A stretch of DNA of 64,000 nt from Metopolophium dirhodum (GCF_019925205.1 NC_083568.1:23496393-23560392); one strand, 5' to 3'. Positions 48,701 to 52,012 are shown, counted from the stretch's first letter. The notes: a model not told the origin generated them from the sequence alone. Numbers and translations: made by a program.

Positions 48701-50053
48701 GACCAAAACTAGTATTGCTTGAATATTTCAGTTTTCCGGTAACTTTACTTAAACCTTCCCAAAGGTACCAACTATTTCCCATTAGCTACACTAAACTACT
48801 CTAAAATTTGAAGACTCAATAATTTAGTGATGCTAAAAGTGACGGACAAGGAACTTATTGTAACACCAGTACTTGTATTGCTTTCTTTTTTTCTTATTTC
48901 TCTTAGGTAACTAAATTATGGATAGTTTCAGAAAAATAAGCATAACTCAATTTCCAATAAAGAATTACCTATAACGTACAAAAATATAAATAAAATAGTG
49001 TGTTGATTAAATAGGTACAGAAACACTTATTTTATATATTAATAAAAATTTTAATTATATTTATACGTGATTACTAAGAATGTTTACGTATAGGTAGGAT
49101 AAGCACTGTAGGTTTCTAATTAAGTTGGAGAGTCAAATAAAATATTTCACCTGATGAATAAGTTGTTGAATCTATTGAATATTAACAAGTTACTGAATTA
49201 TATTAAGTAGAAATTTAGAATGTAGATAAACCAAAATTAAATTGAAAATATGACAGTGTAATTTATTTTTTTTTAGAAACAAAACCAGAAAATTTAATGA
49301 AACGTATGTATAATAAGTTATAATTAAGAAGTGTGTAATAAACATTTTAATTCTATATAGTGTCTTTGGAATCAGCGTCAACCATAGGTTATGACGACCA
49401 GAGAATAAATAATAATAAAAAATAATACATTTCTGAATATTTTCAACTTTTTTTGAAAATTTGATTTTAAATGTATTTTTTTAACATAATTAATTCTTGA
49501 GGTTGTACGGTTTTTGTACCTATACAGTTAAATGTTAATTATTTAATCATACAATTTTCATAATTTTCAACTTATTATAACATTTTCACGAATTTGTTCT
49601 CTATCACTTGTTGTGATTATTATTGGTCATCCCTGGGAACATATATTTATTCGCAATGCCGGGATGTTATGTATTGGGCACTACTTTTTCATAATATTTT
49701 TTTGTCTCTGTAAAAAGTATTAGTAAGATTTATCAAAATCACGAAATTTTAAAATTATTTTCATAGTTTATGATGTAGGTATAATGACAATTCACTTTTC
49801 ATTATAAAAATATCATTATGATCGATTTGTGTTGAAGAATATTTTGAATTTTCTGCGGTAAAAATCGAGAAACTGAAGTTTGTCGTATGCAATCTAATAA
49901 ATACAATCAACGAATCTAATAGACATTTATTTTGCAGAAAATTTATCTGATATTGAGGAGCGGAGAAATCAATTCTGTGCTAATGAGGATACATTCTCTT
50001 TTATTAAAAACCTTTTTAGTCAGAAAAAATGCACTCGTGATGGGGGAGAATAA
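718..50053 (+). CDS. Miniature-exon (cassette) gene, C-terminal part, 25 exons seen; candidate secreted aphid effector
   Basis: Exon starts: 718, 870, 1024, 1175, 4563, 5036, 8296, 9760, 10022, 10212, 10776, 12766, 18705, 19169, 20465, 31647, 32209, 35339, 36355, 39136, 40043, 41087, 47822, 49277 and 49938. Internal exons are 9, 12, 15 or 27 nt, each between a pyrimidine-rich AG and a GTAAGT-like donor. All are compatible with phase-1 introns: read as two bases, whole codons, one base, no exon or junction contains a stop. Phase 0 meets TGA in exons 2 and 11, and phase 2 meets TAA or TGA in exons 4, 7, 8, 13 and 17. The visible coding part is about 400 nt in 49 kb and gives a polar Lys/Glu/Asn-rich peptide with two Cys near the C-terminus. 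This matches the build of pea-aphid KQY/KHI candidate salivary effectors (recalled). The 5' end and signal peptide lie outside the window. Function is inferred; exon structure is read directly. Confidence 0.82.
870..878 (+). CDS. Microexon 2 (9 nt)
   Basis: ATACCCTGA lies between acceptor CATTTTATAG and donor GTAAGT. Whole codons in phase 1 read Thr-Leu. In phase 0 it would end in TGA, which helps fix the phase. Confidence 0.75.
   Translation: MP
1024..1032 (+). CDS. Microexon 3 (9 nt)
   Basis: ATTCCCCAG lies between acceptor CATTTTATAG and a consensus donor CAG|GTAAGT. Whole codons read Ser-Pro. It is the best-formed splice pair of the four tandem units. Confidence 0.78.
1175..1183 (+). 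CDS. Microexon 4 (9 nt)
   Basis: ATTATGAAA lies between acceptor TCTTTTTATAG and donor GTAAAT, a slightly weaker 5' splice site. Whole codons read Tyr-Glu. Confidence 0.7.
1694..3521. mobile_element. Non-autonomous hAT-like element, 1.83 kb, with CCGGAC-rich subterminal arrays
   Basis: Ends TAGTGCTCTGCACGGTCCG and its inverted partner differ at one of 19 positions. The element is flanked by the 8-bp duplication CAACATAC at 1686-1693 and 3522-3529, as expected for hAT. Both ends carry dense GGACCGGAC/GGTCCGGT-type motifs over about 280 bp, and the middle is AT-rich with no credible ORF. It lies in the intron between microexons 4 and 5. Confidence 0.85.
3530..4404. other. AT-rich intron, no recognisable element
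   Basis: Contains a run of 12 C at about 3919 and 10 G at about 4355. I see no gene, splice pair or transposon here. Confidence 0.5.
4563..4574 (+). CDS. Microexon 5 (12 nt)
   Basis: ACGTATTTAACA lies between acceptor TTTTTTTATCTAG and donor GTATGT. Whole codons read Val-Phe-Asn. Its flanks resemble those of exons 8, 9 and 15, which are also exactly 12 nt; it is closest to exon 9 in its downstream intron. Confidence 0.75.
5036..5047 (+). CDS. Microexon 6 (12 nt)
   Basis: AATACATACATG lies between acceptor TTTTTTTTTCAAG and donor GTACGT. Whole codons read Tyr-Ile-His. Flanks match exons 10 and 16 (9 nt each), so this paralogue differs by one codon. Confidence 0.72.
5380..5640 (-). pseudogene. 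RTE/CFDP2-like LINE, 3' fragment
   Basis: On the minus strand short blocks resemble the region after the reverse transcriptase of craniofacial-development-protein-2-like LINE proteins: a RIFGPCIDAIL-like block, then a DIIKEI...GGHA-like block. Several stops and frame changes are present. The identification rests on weak motifs. Confidence 0.4.
5641..8200 (+). pseudogene. R1-clade LINE relic: ORF1 trace, endonuclease and RT tail, RT core deleted
   Basis: 7215-7547 starts at ATG and reads as an apurinic-type endonuclease start (KINMNGKIHVAEQLRDKC, then IALIQAPPF and PKAAIVMINPRVSSLQLRQY) typical of R1-like LINEs. It continues after a frameshift near 7545 (NTFSEQLKKI, then VIIGVDC). 7904-8152 matches the C-terminal side of the RT region (VFLPRITYAASVW). 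The RT catalytic core is absent. 5641-7140 looks like decayed ORF1 and is split by a hAT MITE. Confidence 0.65.
5868..6522. mobile_element. hAT-type MITE, 655 bp
   Basis: Ends CAGCGGTTCTCAAC and GTTGAGAACCATTG are inverted repeats (12 of 14). CTCTAAGG is duplicated at 5860-5867 and 6523-6530 (8 bp). GGGTACG-type motifs recur near both ends. No coding capacity. Inserted in the R1 LINE relic. Confidence 0.9.
8296..8304 (+). CDS. Microexon 7 (9 nt)
   Basis: ATAAAAGCC lies between acceptor CGTTTACAG and donor GTACGT. Whole codons read Lys-Ser. Flanks match exons 12 and 18 (15 nt each). Confidence 0.72.
8738..9190 (+). pseudogene. Jockey-clade LINE, reverse transcriptase C-terminal fragment
   Basis: The translation contains LQRDIDNFVEWSQSLGLTLN, FEKCHTMSFSRKRS and ICCKAYRIFGFIKRLAQDF, the standard post-YADD part of Jockey-like reverse transcriptases, ending near WPILEYST. 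The catalytic YADD region and everything 5' are missing. Another fragment of the same kind is at 60107-60660 on the minus strand. Confidence 0.75.
9760..9771 (+). CDS. Microexon 8 (12 nt)
   Basis: CAATTTATGAAA lies between acceptor TTTTTTTTTCATCTAG and a weaker donor GTTCGT. Whole codons read Ile-Tyr-Glu. Paralogue of exon 15. Confidence 0.72.
10022..10033 (+). CDS. Microexon 9 (12 nt)
   Basis: TCAATTTACCTG lies between acceptor TTTTTCTCATCCAG and consensus donor GTAAGT. Whole codons read Asn-Leu-Pro. It is a second exon of the same type as exon 8 within cassette copy 2. Confidence 0.78.
10212..10220 (+). CDS. Microexon 10 (9 nt)
   Basis: AACGTATAT lies between acceptor TTTTTTTCAAG and donor GTATGT. 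Whole codons read Arg-Ile. A donor four bases later would break the multiple-of-3 rule. Confidence 0.7.
10776..10784 (+). CDS. Microexon 11 (9 nt)
   Basis: TGAAACTTA lies between acceptor TTTGTTTTCAG and donor GTAAGT. Whole codons read Lys-Leu. The leading TGA is split by the phase-1 intron, so it is not a stop. Confidence 0.76.
11205..12640 (+). repeat. Dispersed aphid repeat family, copy 1 (about 1.4 kb)
   Basis: Begins near CTGCTGTACAGTAGGTAACC and ends near GCTTCGCTCAGAATC. It contains GATTCTGAGCGAAAACGG and an internal duplication of about 540 bp (11520-11700 resembles 12060-12240). A second copy is at 57985-59165. No coding capacity is evident. It sits between microexons 11 and 12. Confidence 0.75.
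12766..12780 (+). CDS. Microexon 12 (15 nt)
   Basis: AAAAAGCTTTAGTAT lies between acceptor TTGTTTACAG and donor GTACGT. Whole codons read Lys-Ala-Leu-Val. Use of an inner GTATGT would give 11 nt and break the frame. Confidence 0.74.
12800..13780 (+). other. Intron, cassette copy 2
   Basis: The first 420 bp align with 35370-36120 of copy 3. The rest (13240-13780) shows no gene or element that I recognise. Confidence 0.5.
13960..15405 (+). pseudogene. Ty1/Copia retrotransposon relic, internally deleted
   Basis: A gag-like (UBN2-type) part runs 13990-14575 with WEKLLSIYDQKSEAS and ILMTLPNEYNHF. It then jumps into the end of integrase (LWAEAVNTAIYTLN), then RT with FVDDG at the YVDD position and LEYFLSMQV, then RNase H with SNADYAGD and STEAEYIAASEAVKE. 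Protease, most of integrase and the RT fingers are missing, and there are several frame changes. It ends abruptly at about 15405 inside RNase H where GC-richer DNA begins. Confidence 0.75.
15406..18470. other. GC-richer segment without recognised gene
   Basis: 15406-15480 and 17340-18000 are clearly richer in G+C and CpG than the surroundings. Partial direct repeats are present: TATCTTTTGTGTTTCCATAT at about 17040 and 17321, and a GTTACTTTTT...GACGAT block at about 16961 and 17235. Short ORFs here have no protein-like features. It could be an unrecognised transposon or an internal promoter region. It is absent from cassette copy 3. Confidence 0.35.
16223..16280. repeat. Short imperfect hairpin
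   Basis: TCTCGGCAGC at 16223 pairs with GCTGCCGAGA at 16271, and most of the intervening bases (around CTACTAT and ATAGTAG) can pair too, giving a stem of nearly 29 bp. It could be a foldback relic or a small-RNA precursor; nothing decides this. Confidence 0.5.
18705..18713 (+). CDS. Microexon 13 (9 nt)
   Basis: ATAAAAAAG lies between acceptor TTATATTATTCCAG and donor GTACGT. Whole codons read Lys-Lys. Paralogue of exon 19. Confidence 0.77.
19169..19177 (+). CDS. Microexon 14 (9 nt)
   Basis: ATACAAAAG lies between acceptor TTATTTTATTCTTGTAG and donor GTATGT. Whole codons read Thr-Lys. Paralogue of exon 20. Confidence 0.77.
19400..20060. other. Intron with antisense fragment of the aphid repeat family
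   Basis: About 19880-20045 resembles the reverse complement of the 3' part of the repeat at 11205-12640 (TTTCTGATAGAAAAGTGAA block). The rest shows nothing recognisable. Confidence 0.4.
20077..20240 (+). pseudogene. BEL/Pao integrase core fragment
   Basis: KSAYICLFVCTTTKAVHLEL matches the region after the first catalytic Asp of Pao-type integrase. The following residues fit the stretch leading to the second Asp but are decayed. It is an isolated piece of about 55 codons. Confidence 0.65.
20465..20476 (+). CDS. Microexon 15 (12 nt)
   Basis: CAATAGTTGGAG lies between acceptor TTTTTTTTATCCAG and donor GTTTGT. Whole codons read Ile-Val-Gly. It sits 110 bp before the 5' LTR of the errantivirus-like element, which split the following intron. 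Confidence 0.73.
20587..21168 (+). repeat. 5' LTR (582 bp)
   Basis: Starts TG and ends CA. The first 120 bp are rich in TATG/TA repeats, followed by a GC-richer block (about 20730-20840) and an AT-rich end containing AATAAATTGG, a possible poly(A) signal. Same length and, by eye, same sequence as the 3' LTR. Confidence 0.93.
21170..21187 (+). promoter_or_regulatory. Primer-binding site, tRNA-Leu type
   Basis: TGGTGGCAGCGGTGGGAT begins two bases after the 5' LTR. It is complementary to CCA plus the 3' acceptor and T-arm of eukaryotic tRNA-Leu of the AAG/TAG class, as I recall that sequence. Confidence 0.75.
21188..22259 (+). other. Retroelement leader
   Basis: Long untranslated leader with a GC-rich part (21420-21900) that includes a GTC/GCC repeat at about 21770-21815. 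The Arg-rich ORF through it is an artefact of that repeat. A splice donor for env RNA would be expected here, but I cannot single one out. Confidence 0.6.
22500..22730 (+). repeat. 33-bp minisatellite inside gag (7 units)
   Basis: Seven consecutive units encode variants of KSSEHPEQPEI, with an eighth degenerate unit after them. The units keep the frame and vary mainly at the last six residues. Confidence 0.9.
23812..23818 (+). promoter_or_regulatory. Putative -1 ribosomal frameshift site, gag to pol
   Basis: A AAA AAC in the nucleocapsid frame is a canonical slippery heptamer. It lies in the window where both the nucleocapsid frame and the pol frame (-1) are open. A second canonical candidate, A AAA AAG, is at 23764-23770. 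I did not evaluate a downstream pseudoknot. Confidence 0.55.
23902..27615 (+). CDS. pol: Pol polyprotein: protease, RT, RNase H, TARG1-like macrodomain, integrase
   Basis: 1,237 codons are open from 23902, with no ATG at the start, consistent with entry by -1 frameshift from gag (the frame is already open at 23761). Residues counted from 23902. Aspartic protease: DTGSD at 26-30. RT: YLDDIIIYA with Asp 453/454. RNase H: Asp600, Glu642, Asp667, ending about 713. Macrodomain: about 744-887. Integrase zinc finger: His902/903 region, Cys940, Cys943. Catalytic core: Asp973, Asp1033, Glu1069, a DD35E arrangement. The C-terminus has a WLGPYEV (GPY/F) block. Such Pol proteins mature the particle, copy RNA to DNA and insert it. 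No interruption is visible, unlike gag and env. Confidence 0.93.
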   Translation: MAKLVNNSTSLKIVQCVQDEVRVIVDTGSDVNIIKLSELRKEVLVNEKIIYELKGINSQPVLTIGSVTLKVQLGTKQTDAEFQVVHDNFPITESGIFGAPFFKDNGININFRNSSLSTEDPENPENLANPEPPESAVSPIILTIQPRSETLIPILTDMEDGTVLIIHAQNIGEGRILLGNALNTVENGQILVSVINQSSDSIDFTSPQLESVQYNIFEGASTHLCSKSEDSVNKEDCIADISQVIHTDHLNHEERASLLRVCRKYQSLFHLDGQPLPFTTAIQHEIKVPVETAPVNIRPYRLPYAHRQVIIEQMKKLEDDNIIQPSESPWNAPLVVVPKKPDANGKPQFRVCVDFRQLNKLTIGDAFPIPRIDEILDQLGRSRYYSTLDLASGYHQVPIRPQDREKTGFSTDKGHFEFVRMPFGLCGAPSTFQRLMNTALAGLNGIKAFVYLDDIIIYAADLPEHESRLEEVFQRLQKFNLQLQPTKCQFLRREVVYLGHLITDTGVKPDPAKISCVRDHPVPRNPTEIKQFLGLSGYYRRFIEAYSQIAKPLTTLLKKGQPFEWTAECQAAFEALIRKLIQAPILQYPNFEEPFILTTDASQYAIGSVISQGREIGQDLPIAYASRTLNKAEQNYSTTEKELLSIVWSVKHFRPYLLGRQFKIYTDHQPLTWLFNVKDPGSRLMRWRIKLSEYQYDVVYKPGTANTNADALSRMGRIMMNRTSNPVTRVSFDTYLELIKGKSIVNHRVKEESGDLFEAPSDYSLAHCISQDVKMSQGTALMFRRKFGNVEILKSQQPRVHEVLYIRQENRYILYMITKPKYWQKPSLEDMFLTLQSLRSVCIELNIDKLAMPRLGSGLDQLDWSTIRTMIRFVFKETDIEIHVYSLTELTHAEKLEIIAEHHSSLLGGHRGINQTVKRIQTQFNWEGLADNVKEYVSKCPSCQINKTCNKNVRQPMVISTTATEPFEKVFIDVVGPLPRTHSNNAYILTMQCDLTKFSMASPMENHEANTVAYHFVTSCVCLHGIPNMLVSDQGTEFLSKILAETCKLLKIKKCNTSPYHPQANGALERSHRTLGEYLRHFVDKDQTNWDTFIPYAMFVFNSSEHRSTGKQPYELLYGRTVTMPNSFTKPPEPRYNYEDFHVELKQKLQVAHQIAWDRLLEHKQKTKEAYDQNQNQIIIHVGDRVLLKDNARKGKLSPKWLGPYEVIELKANENVTLQKDRRRVTVHKNLIRPFVD
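26131..26562 (+). other. TARG1/OARD1-like macrodomain inserted in Pol
   Basis: Pol residues about 744-887 lie between RNase H and the integrase zinc finger. Motifs in order: GDLFEAP, SLAHCISQDVKM, ALMFRRKFG, YILYMITK, KPSLEDM, LAMPRLGSGLDQLDW, ETDIEIHVYSL. These follow the TARG1/OARD1 pattern closely. TARG1 removes ADP-ribose from glutamate through a catalytic Lys and Asp (Lys84 and Asp125 in the human protein). Here Lys819 in MITK and Asp860 in GLDQL keep the identical 41-residue spacing, so activity is plausible. Domain identity is strong from sequence; the role in the element is inference. Confidence 0.88.
27733..27752 (+). promoter_or_regulatory. Possible splice acceptor for env RNA
   Basis: The segment ends in TATCGTTGCAG just upstream of the env reading frame. 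Errantivirus env is normally made from a spliced RNA. The polypyrimidine tract is weak, so this is tentative. Confidence 0.3.
27772..29567 (+). pseudogene. env: env-like glycoprotein gene, interrupted
   Basis: Part 1 (27772-28248) ends with a furin-type RTRR at 28156-28167 followed by GLG, the usual surface/transmembrane cleavage point of errantivirus Env. The frame then shifts by -1 between about 28170 and 28240. Part 2 (to 29060) has a heptad-rich helix region followed by a Cys-containing ectodomain and stops at TGA 29058-29060. The same frame continues to 29567 with a hydrophobic segment at about 29430-29490 (YISILFITLTISIVVV) as membrane anchor and a short tail. This copy cannot make full-length Env as read. 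No ATG-initiated signal peptide is visible, as expected if the start comes from a spliced leader. Confidence 0.82.
29738..30319 (+). repeat. 3' LTR (582 bp)
   Basis: Matches the 5' LTR base for base by eye. The purine tract expected before it is short (GCTGGGGGTA). CCAA follows at 30320-30323. Confidence 0.93.
30324..31000. other. Intron after the LTR element
   Basis: The first 60 bp continue the sequence cut by the LTR insertion (ATTACATGCCATATATCTAC resembles the intron after microexon 8). The rest is AT-rich without recognised elements. Confidence 0.5.
31010..31225 (-). mobile_element. SINE-like element, 5'-truncated
   Basis: Read on the minus strand it starts near GCCGGTTCGAACTCGG, a good Pol III B-box, followed by a GC-richer body (GGAGAGAGAGGCCGTTATCC). 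I recall similar units as dispersed repeats in aphids. No A-box or target duplication could be fixed. Confidence 0.4.
31647..31655 (+). CDS. Microexon 16 (9 nt)
   Basis: AACTTATTA lies between acceptor TTATTTTTTTCAAG and donor GTAAGT. Whole codons read Leu-Ile. Paralogue of exons 6 and 10. Confidence 0.76.
32209..32217 (+). CDS. Microexon 17 (9 nt)
   Basis: CTAATATTA lies between acceptor TTTGTTTGCAG and donor GTAAGT. Whole codons read Asn-Ile. It matches exon 11 at only 5 of 9 bases although both flanks are close to identical. Confidence 0.77.
33170..34900 (+). pseudogene. RTE/CFDP2-like LINE, endonuclease part
   Basis: 33270-33680 reads LENIRTEIKSIDIGILGICD and later ELVILMGDFNTRS, an endonuclease/exonuclease/phosphatase domain. 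34030-34260 continues with ILVEYRFKNQVEF, then DCDHNLIIMKFKLR, matching the end of that domain (catalytic SDH-like block). 34300-34460 follows with a Lys-rich linker. Stops and frame changes are frequent and no RT domain follows. A short TIR element splits it at 33783-33939. It lies between microexons 17 and 18. Confidence 0.65.
33783..33939. mobile_element. 157-bp MITE with TA duplication
   Basis: TACTCCGGCCCGCGAGAGAA and its inverted partner form 25-bp termini with two mismatches, flanked by TA at both ends, suggesting a Tc1/mariner-type insertion. The body is GC-rich and has no ORF of note. It interrupts the LINE endonuclease. Confidence 0.65.
35339..35353 (+). CDS. Microexon 18 (15 nt)
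   Basis: AAAAAACTCTAGTAT lies between acceptor TTGTTTACAG and donor GTACGT. Whole codons read Lys-Thr-Leu-Val. Same length as its paralogue exon 12, with 13 of 15 bases shared. Confidence 0.75.
36355..36363 (+). CDS. Microexon 19 (9 nt)
   Basis: ATGACAATG lies between acceptor TTATATTATTCCAG and donor GTACGT. Whole codons read Asp-Asn. Paralogue of exon 13. Confidence 0.77.
36579..36839. mobile_element. Solo LTR, 261 bp
   Basis: TGTCGCGTCGG...ACCATGTCA begins TG, ends CA, and is flanked by GTTT at 36575-36578 and 36840-36843. The paralogous intron at about 18885 shows the uninterrupted host sequence (ACGTTTCAAAG). The insert is GC-rich and belongs to a family without a full copy in this window. 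Confidence 0.75.
36937..38950 (+). mobile_element. Ginger-like DNA transposon, internally deleted, 2,014 bp
   Basis: Perfect 20-bp inverted termini TGTTAAGGTGTATGACCGCA fit the TGTNR rule I recall for Ginger elements. Both sides show the 4-bp duplication TATA. The motif AATGTTGAC or a variant recurs about five times near each end in opposite orientation. Inside are pieces of an integrase-like transposase. The element lies in the intron between microexons 19 and 20. Confidence 0.82.
37371..38654 (+). pseudogene. Integrase-like (KRBA2-like) transposase of the Ginger element, core deleted
   Basis: 37440-37720 reads RSDYRRLNRFNV, LIIPLKAGETKIIYYV and AHIKIGHGGR, an HHCC zinc-binding start. It joins directly to KTPYEAMFGTKAQRGLL, which normally follows the integrase catalytic core, so the Asp-Asp-Glu core is gone. 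Exon-like blocks follow at about 37953-38106 (acidic) and 38173-38654. The last has a region VRVRVPDIDRGRMDYQNI and a Cys-rich end (CNCKKKCNC...CHDSLPCC), as in KRBA2-like proteins. A stop near 37455 shows decay in the first exon. Confidence 0.7.
39136..39144 (+). CDS. Microexon 20 (9 nt)
   Basis: AAACACCAG lies between acceptor TTATTTTATTCTTGAAG and donor GTATGT. Whole codons read Thr-Pro. Paralogue of exon 14. Confidence 0.75.
39150..40040 (+). other. Intron between microexons 20 and 21
   Basis: AT-rich. I see no coding region or transposon ends. Confidence 0.5.
40043..40051 (+). CDS. Microexon 21 (9 nt)
   Basis: AAGAAAAAA lies between acceptor TTTTATTTCTAG and donor GTACGT. Whole codons read Glu-Lys. 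No paralogous copy was found in the window. Confidence 0.7.
41087..41101 (+). CDS. Microexon 22 (15 nt)
   Basis: TTGAAATAGTCCGGA lies between acceptor TTTATCTTTTTAAAG and donor GTACGT. Whole codons read Glu-Ile-Val-Arg. Single copy. Confidence 0.66.
41355..41417 (+). pseudogene. Tiny BEL/Pao gag fragment
   Basis: The translation SIFSGIITEWQGFED ends in TAG and matches the gag start of the BEL/Pao element on the other strand (45432-45626). It is an isolated fragment in opposite orientation. Confidence 0.55.
41708..42427 (-). pseudogene. BEL/Pao integrase, C-terminally deleted
   Basis: HPILLPRSHRFTYF and a shifted RLRLCIACYKTRP zinc-finger block precede GVDYIGSI, then YDDKGIYLELASDLSFETFL and MHSDCGTNFVGAAK. 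The Asp of the SDCGTNF block is present. The third catalytic residue falls in the deleted part. Confidence 0.75.
42476..42950 (-). pseudogene. BEL/Pao RNase H
   Basis: Contains LHSFSDSSEKGYAAAVYL, ITRLELCGALLAAK and, after a frame change, WTDSSTTLAWIKSSPHRW and NPVDSASRGLYP, the expected order. Confidence 0.75.
43023..44184 (-). pseudogene. BEL/Pao reverse transcriptase
   Basis: 44184-43873 holds the lead-in (FSVALPFKHSRPILGDSKN). 43683-43414 has FLFTVDIKQMYRQIEI, the first catalytic Asp block. 43466-43023 has FIDDILTGA at the YVDD position and LSNLARIFDPLNFLSPVT. At least two frame breaks. Confidence 0.78.
44355..44636 (-). pseudogene. BEL/Pao aspartic protease
   Basis: Begins with the active-site block DTGSQVSFI and continues ITSIKLSPVGKTKPLIPLDV, LNIISSLGPHL. 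A stop separates it from RT. Confidence 0.75.
44640..45640 (-). pseudogene. BEL/Pao gag
   Basis: Motifs: LPKQSFSIFSGAITEWQGFE, SDVEKFECLMTSLTGEALSL, then after a frameshift NKRDLARIHLDALLTPHTVT. Further 3' a nucleocapsid region has CEMCKDTHSIRQCPNLL and KRHHSLLH. Interrupted by several frame changes. Confidence 0.75.
46116..47066 (-). repeat. Putative 5' LTR of the BEL/Pao element, 951 bp
   Basis: On the minus strand it would start TGTGACGGGGAG and end CCCTACA. The inner end is fixed by the primer site and by the 84-bp repeat at 41668. The outer end is inferred from the TGTGACGGGG start. The GC-rich part at 46640-47040 produces spurious Arg-rich ORFs on both strands. Confidence 0.55.
47070..47800 (+). 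other. Intron before small exon 23
   Basis: The last 130 bp, from CACCTGATAAATAATTTGTT, repeat before exon 24 (49140-49270). The rest has no recognised gene. Confidence 0.45.
47822..47848 (+). CDS. Small exon 23 (27 nt)
   Basis: The exon lies between acceptor TTATTGTTACAG and donor GTACGT. Whole codons in phase 1 read ILLKWINN. The upstream intron, from CACCTGAT onward, is repeated before exon 24, which is also 27 nt, so the two exons are duplicates. Confidence 0.75.
47850..49270 (+). other. Intron between small exons 23 and 24
   Basis: Contains a degenerate inverted pair (ATGACTGTCTTGCTAT at about 48070 and its complement near 48345) and ACATACAAAAAAGC repeated at about 48138 and 48248. 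48735-48900 resembles 41430-41560, including CCTTCCCAAAGGTACCAA. No coding region. Confidence 0.45.
49277..49303 (+). CDS. Small exon 24 (27 nt)
   Basis: The exon lies between acceptor TTTTTTTTTTAG and donor GTATGT. Whole codons in phase 1 read TKPENLMK. Phase 0 would contain TAA. Same length as exon 23 but quite different in sequence. Confidence 0.75.
49938..50053 (+). CDS. Terminal coding exon 25
   Basis: Acceptor TTTATTTTGCAG is followed by two bases completing a codon and then 37 codons to TAA at 50051-50053. The peptide begins NLSDIEERR, has Cys at codons 13 and 31, and ends CTRDGGE. AATAAA overlaps the stop codon, and further A/T-rich 3' UTR follows. Phase 1 into this exon gives the longest protein-like reading and agrees with all upstream microexons. 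Confidence 0.78.
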
Positions 50054-51180
50054 AAATGTATTCTTTATTTCCCCCTTTCTAACATATTATTTGTCATTTA
50101 TTATATAGTCTTGACGTATGCAATTTTTAATAACTATTTCTTACACATTATAATTCAATCGTAATTTAATATTTATTCCATAATATGTACATTGTTCAAG
50201 CACAACTACACAGCTGTAACACAATTTTGTCTATGCCTGTATATTGTATCATTAATATTGCTATTATTGTTACTATTTTTAAATGTATTTCCTCCTCTAT
50301 AAAATGATGTATGTAAGATTTGATTAGAATGTGTCATATAATATTTAATGATTAAAATAAAATAAAACTCTATAATAAGTAAAAACAAAAAAAAATGTTG
50401 TTCGAAACAGATGCAGTTGTATTAGCTGTAACTTTTTAATTTAATTCTTTTTTTTTAATATGATGACGTGTTGGACGATAAATAACGTTTTTCTGGAGTA
50501 TCAGGGCGGCTCACTGGACGACGAATATACTGGCGTACGGATATGACGGCGCATTTTACGACGGACGGACATGGTGAGAGTTTACGAATAACGGCAGGCT
50601 CCTCTACGGGAGGGTTCCGATTAATCGTACAGCCAGTGTAGTACGAATTTCTTCGTACCCCTGAACTCAAACGACAATGATAATCGGAATATTAGTCGCG
50701 TATAGGAATAATTATTAGTATACCGGGGCGCAGACTTCTTCGGTGAAATACTCTCGGCGTGTAAAAAGAATTGTTGGCTATTGATGATGATTCGGTGGCT
50801 ACCGGGCTTTATTTATGTATGTTTGTACTTGCGCAGGTGAGTTACTTGATGGTTTTCTACGGTGATTTCGTTGATTAAAGTTGATGTAAATGTTACTGAT
50901 ATTGATTAATATGATTAATGACTTTTATTGTCATTAATCATGCAAAAAGTCACTGAATATTGATGCACGGTTTCATGTTTTAGTCGGCTTGGTTACTGCA
51001 CGCTCTCTAGCGTCAACGCATGCGTCTCGTATTTCGCGTGTGTTGGAAATTTGTTATGAATTACCGCGGAGCGTGCATTTATTCTAGGTCGCGCATTGGA
51101 CCACTAGAAGTCGGGGAAAGTATGGCTTGTGATTAAAATATTGTATATGGGTTTGTAGTTTGTACTGTTACAAAATAAAG
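50054..51180. other. 3' flank of the microexon gene; unassigned
   Basis: 50350-50400 has several AATAAA-like signals. 50460-51110 is GC-richer with short ORFs lacking protein-like features. GCGCAG|GTGAGT at about 50833 resembles a splice donor and recurs as GCGCAG|GTGGGT at 51532 and 55857. It may be part of an uncharacterised gene or repeat. Confidence 0.35.
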
Positions 51181-51182
51181 GA

Positions 51183-51710
51183 ACCCAGTGTCAATATCAA
51201 TATCATTGATAATGATAATAATATTGTCATAATAATTAATAATATAATAATTGCGATAGTTTTGTTAAAAATGATTTCTGGTTCAATTTATTAGTTCTAC
51301 TACTTACCAGGTAGAGTGTATACTACATTAAGGTAACTCATTTCCTTAGGTAATGTAGCTCATTACACAAGTAGGTACTTGAATGACATCATTATGAAAA
51401 CTATTAAATATATTTAACCCAAATAGAAACTTACACAAGAAAATATCTTTTTACTTTCAAAGTGTAATTTAAGAATTAATAAATAATCTATCGAATTGGC
51501 ATCAGTGGTCAGTCATTCAGTGTAGACAACTGCGCAGGTGGGTACCGCCAATCAGTTATCGTCACCAGTATATTACTATCATTTTTTTAAAAATACTTCT
51601 ACGATTTTACCTGGCCACTGTAAATGCTGATGAGGAATTCTGCCATATCTTGCTTAATAGTTATATTATACTATGATTTTTTTCAATTGATTTTTCGTCA
51701 TCTTTCTACC
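51183..51710 (+). repeat. Segmental duplicate A, copy 1
   Basis: CCCAGTGTCAATATCAA through TTTTTCGTC is repeated at 55132-56050 in the same orientation with few differences apart from indels. Confidence 0.8.
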
Positions 51711-52012
51711 AATGGCGGTTCGTGAGGTTCACCTAAGGTGGTGCACAAGAAATGTATAAGATATTAAGATACCTATGTAAGATTGTAAAAATATTAATTT
51801 TGGTATAAGTGCATACCAAAATAATGTACCTACTTAGTAGTTATTAGTTAACTTGAAAGCACACTGGCGCAATTAATGGATAATGTACAGTGTTATCGTT
51901 TCGACGAACGACGCGACATCGCGACACGGTAAAAATAGGTTCGGCGCTGCACACATTAAATGTGCTCCAAACTATCATATATTACTAACCGACGTGTCGA
52001 GAGGGATGGCGA

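Noticed and set aside
50455..50670. 71-codon minus-strand ORF
   Set aside because: No recognisable domain or codon pattern, and no splice or promoter support.
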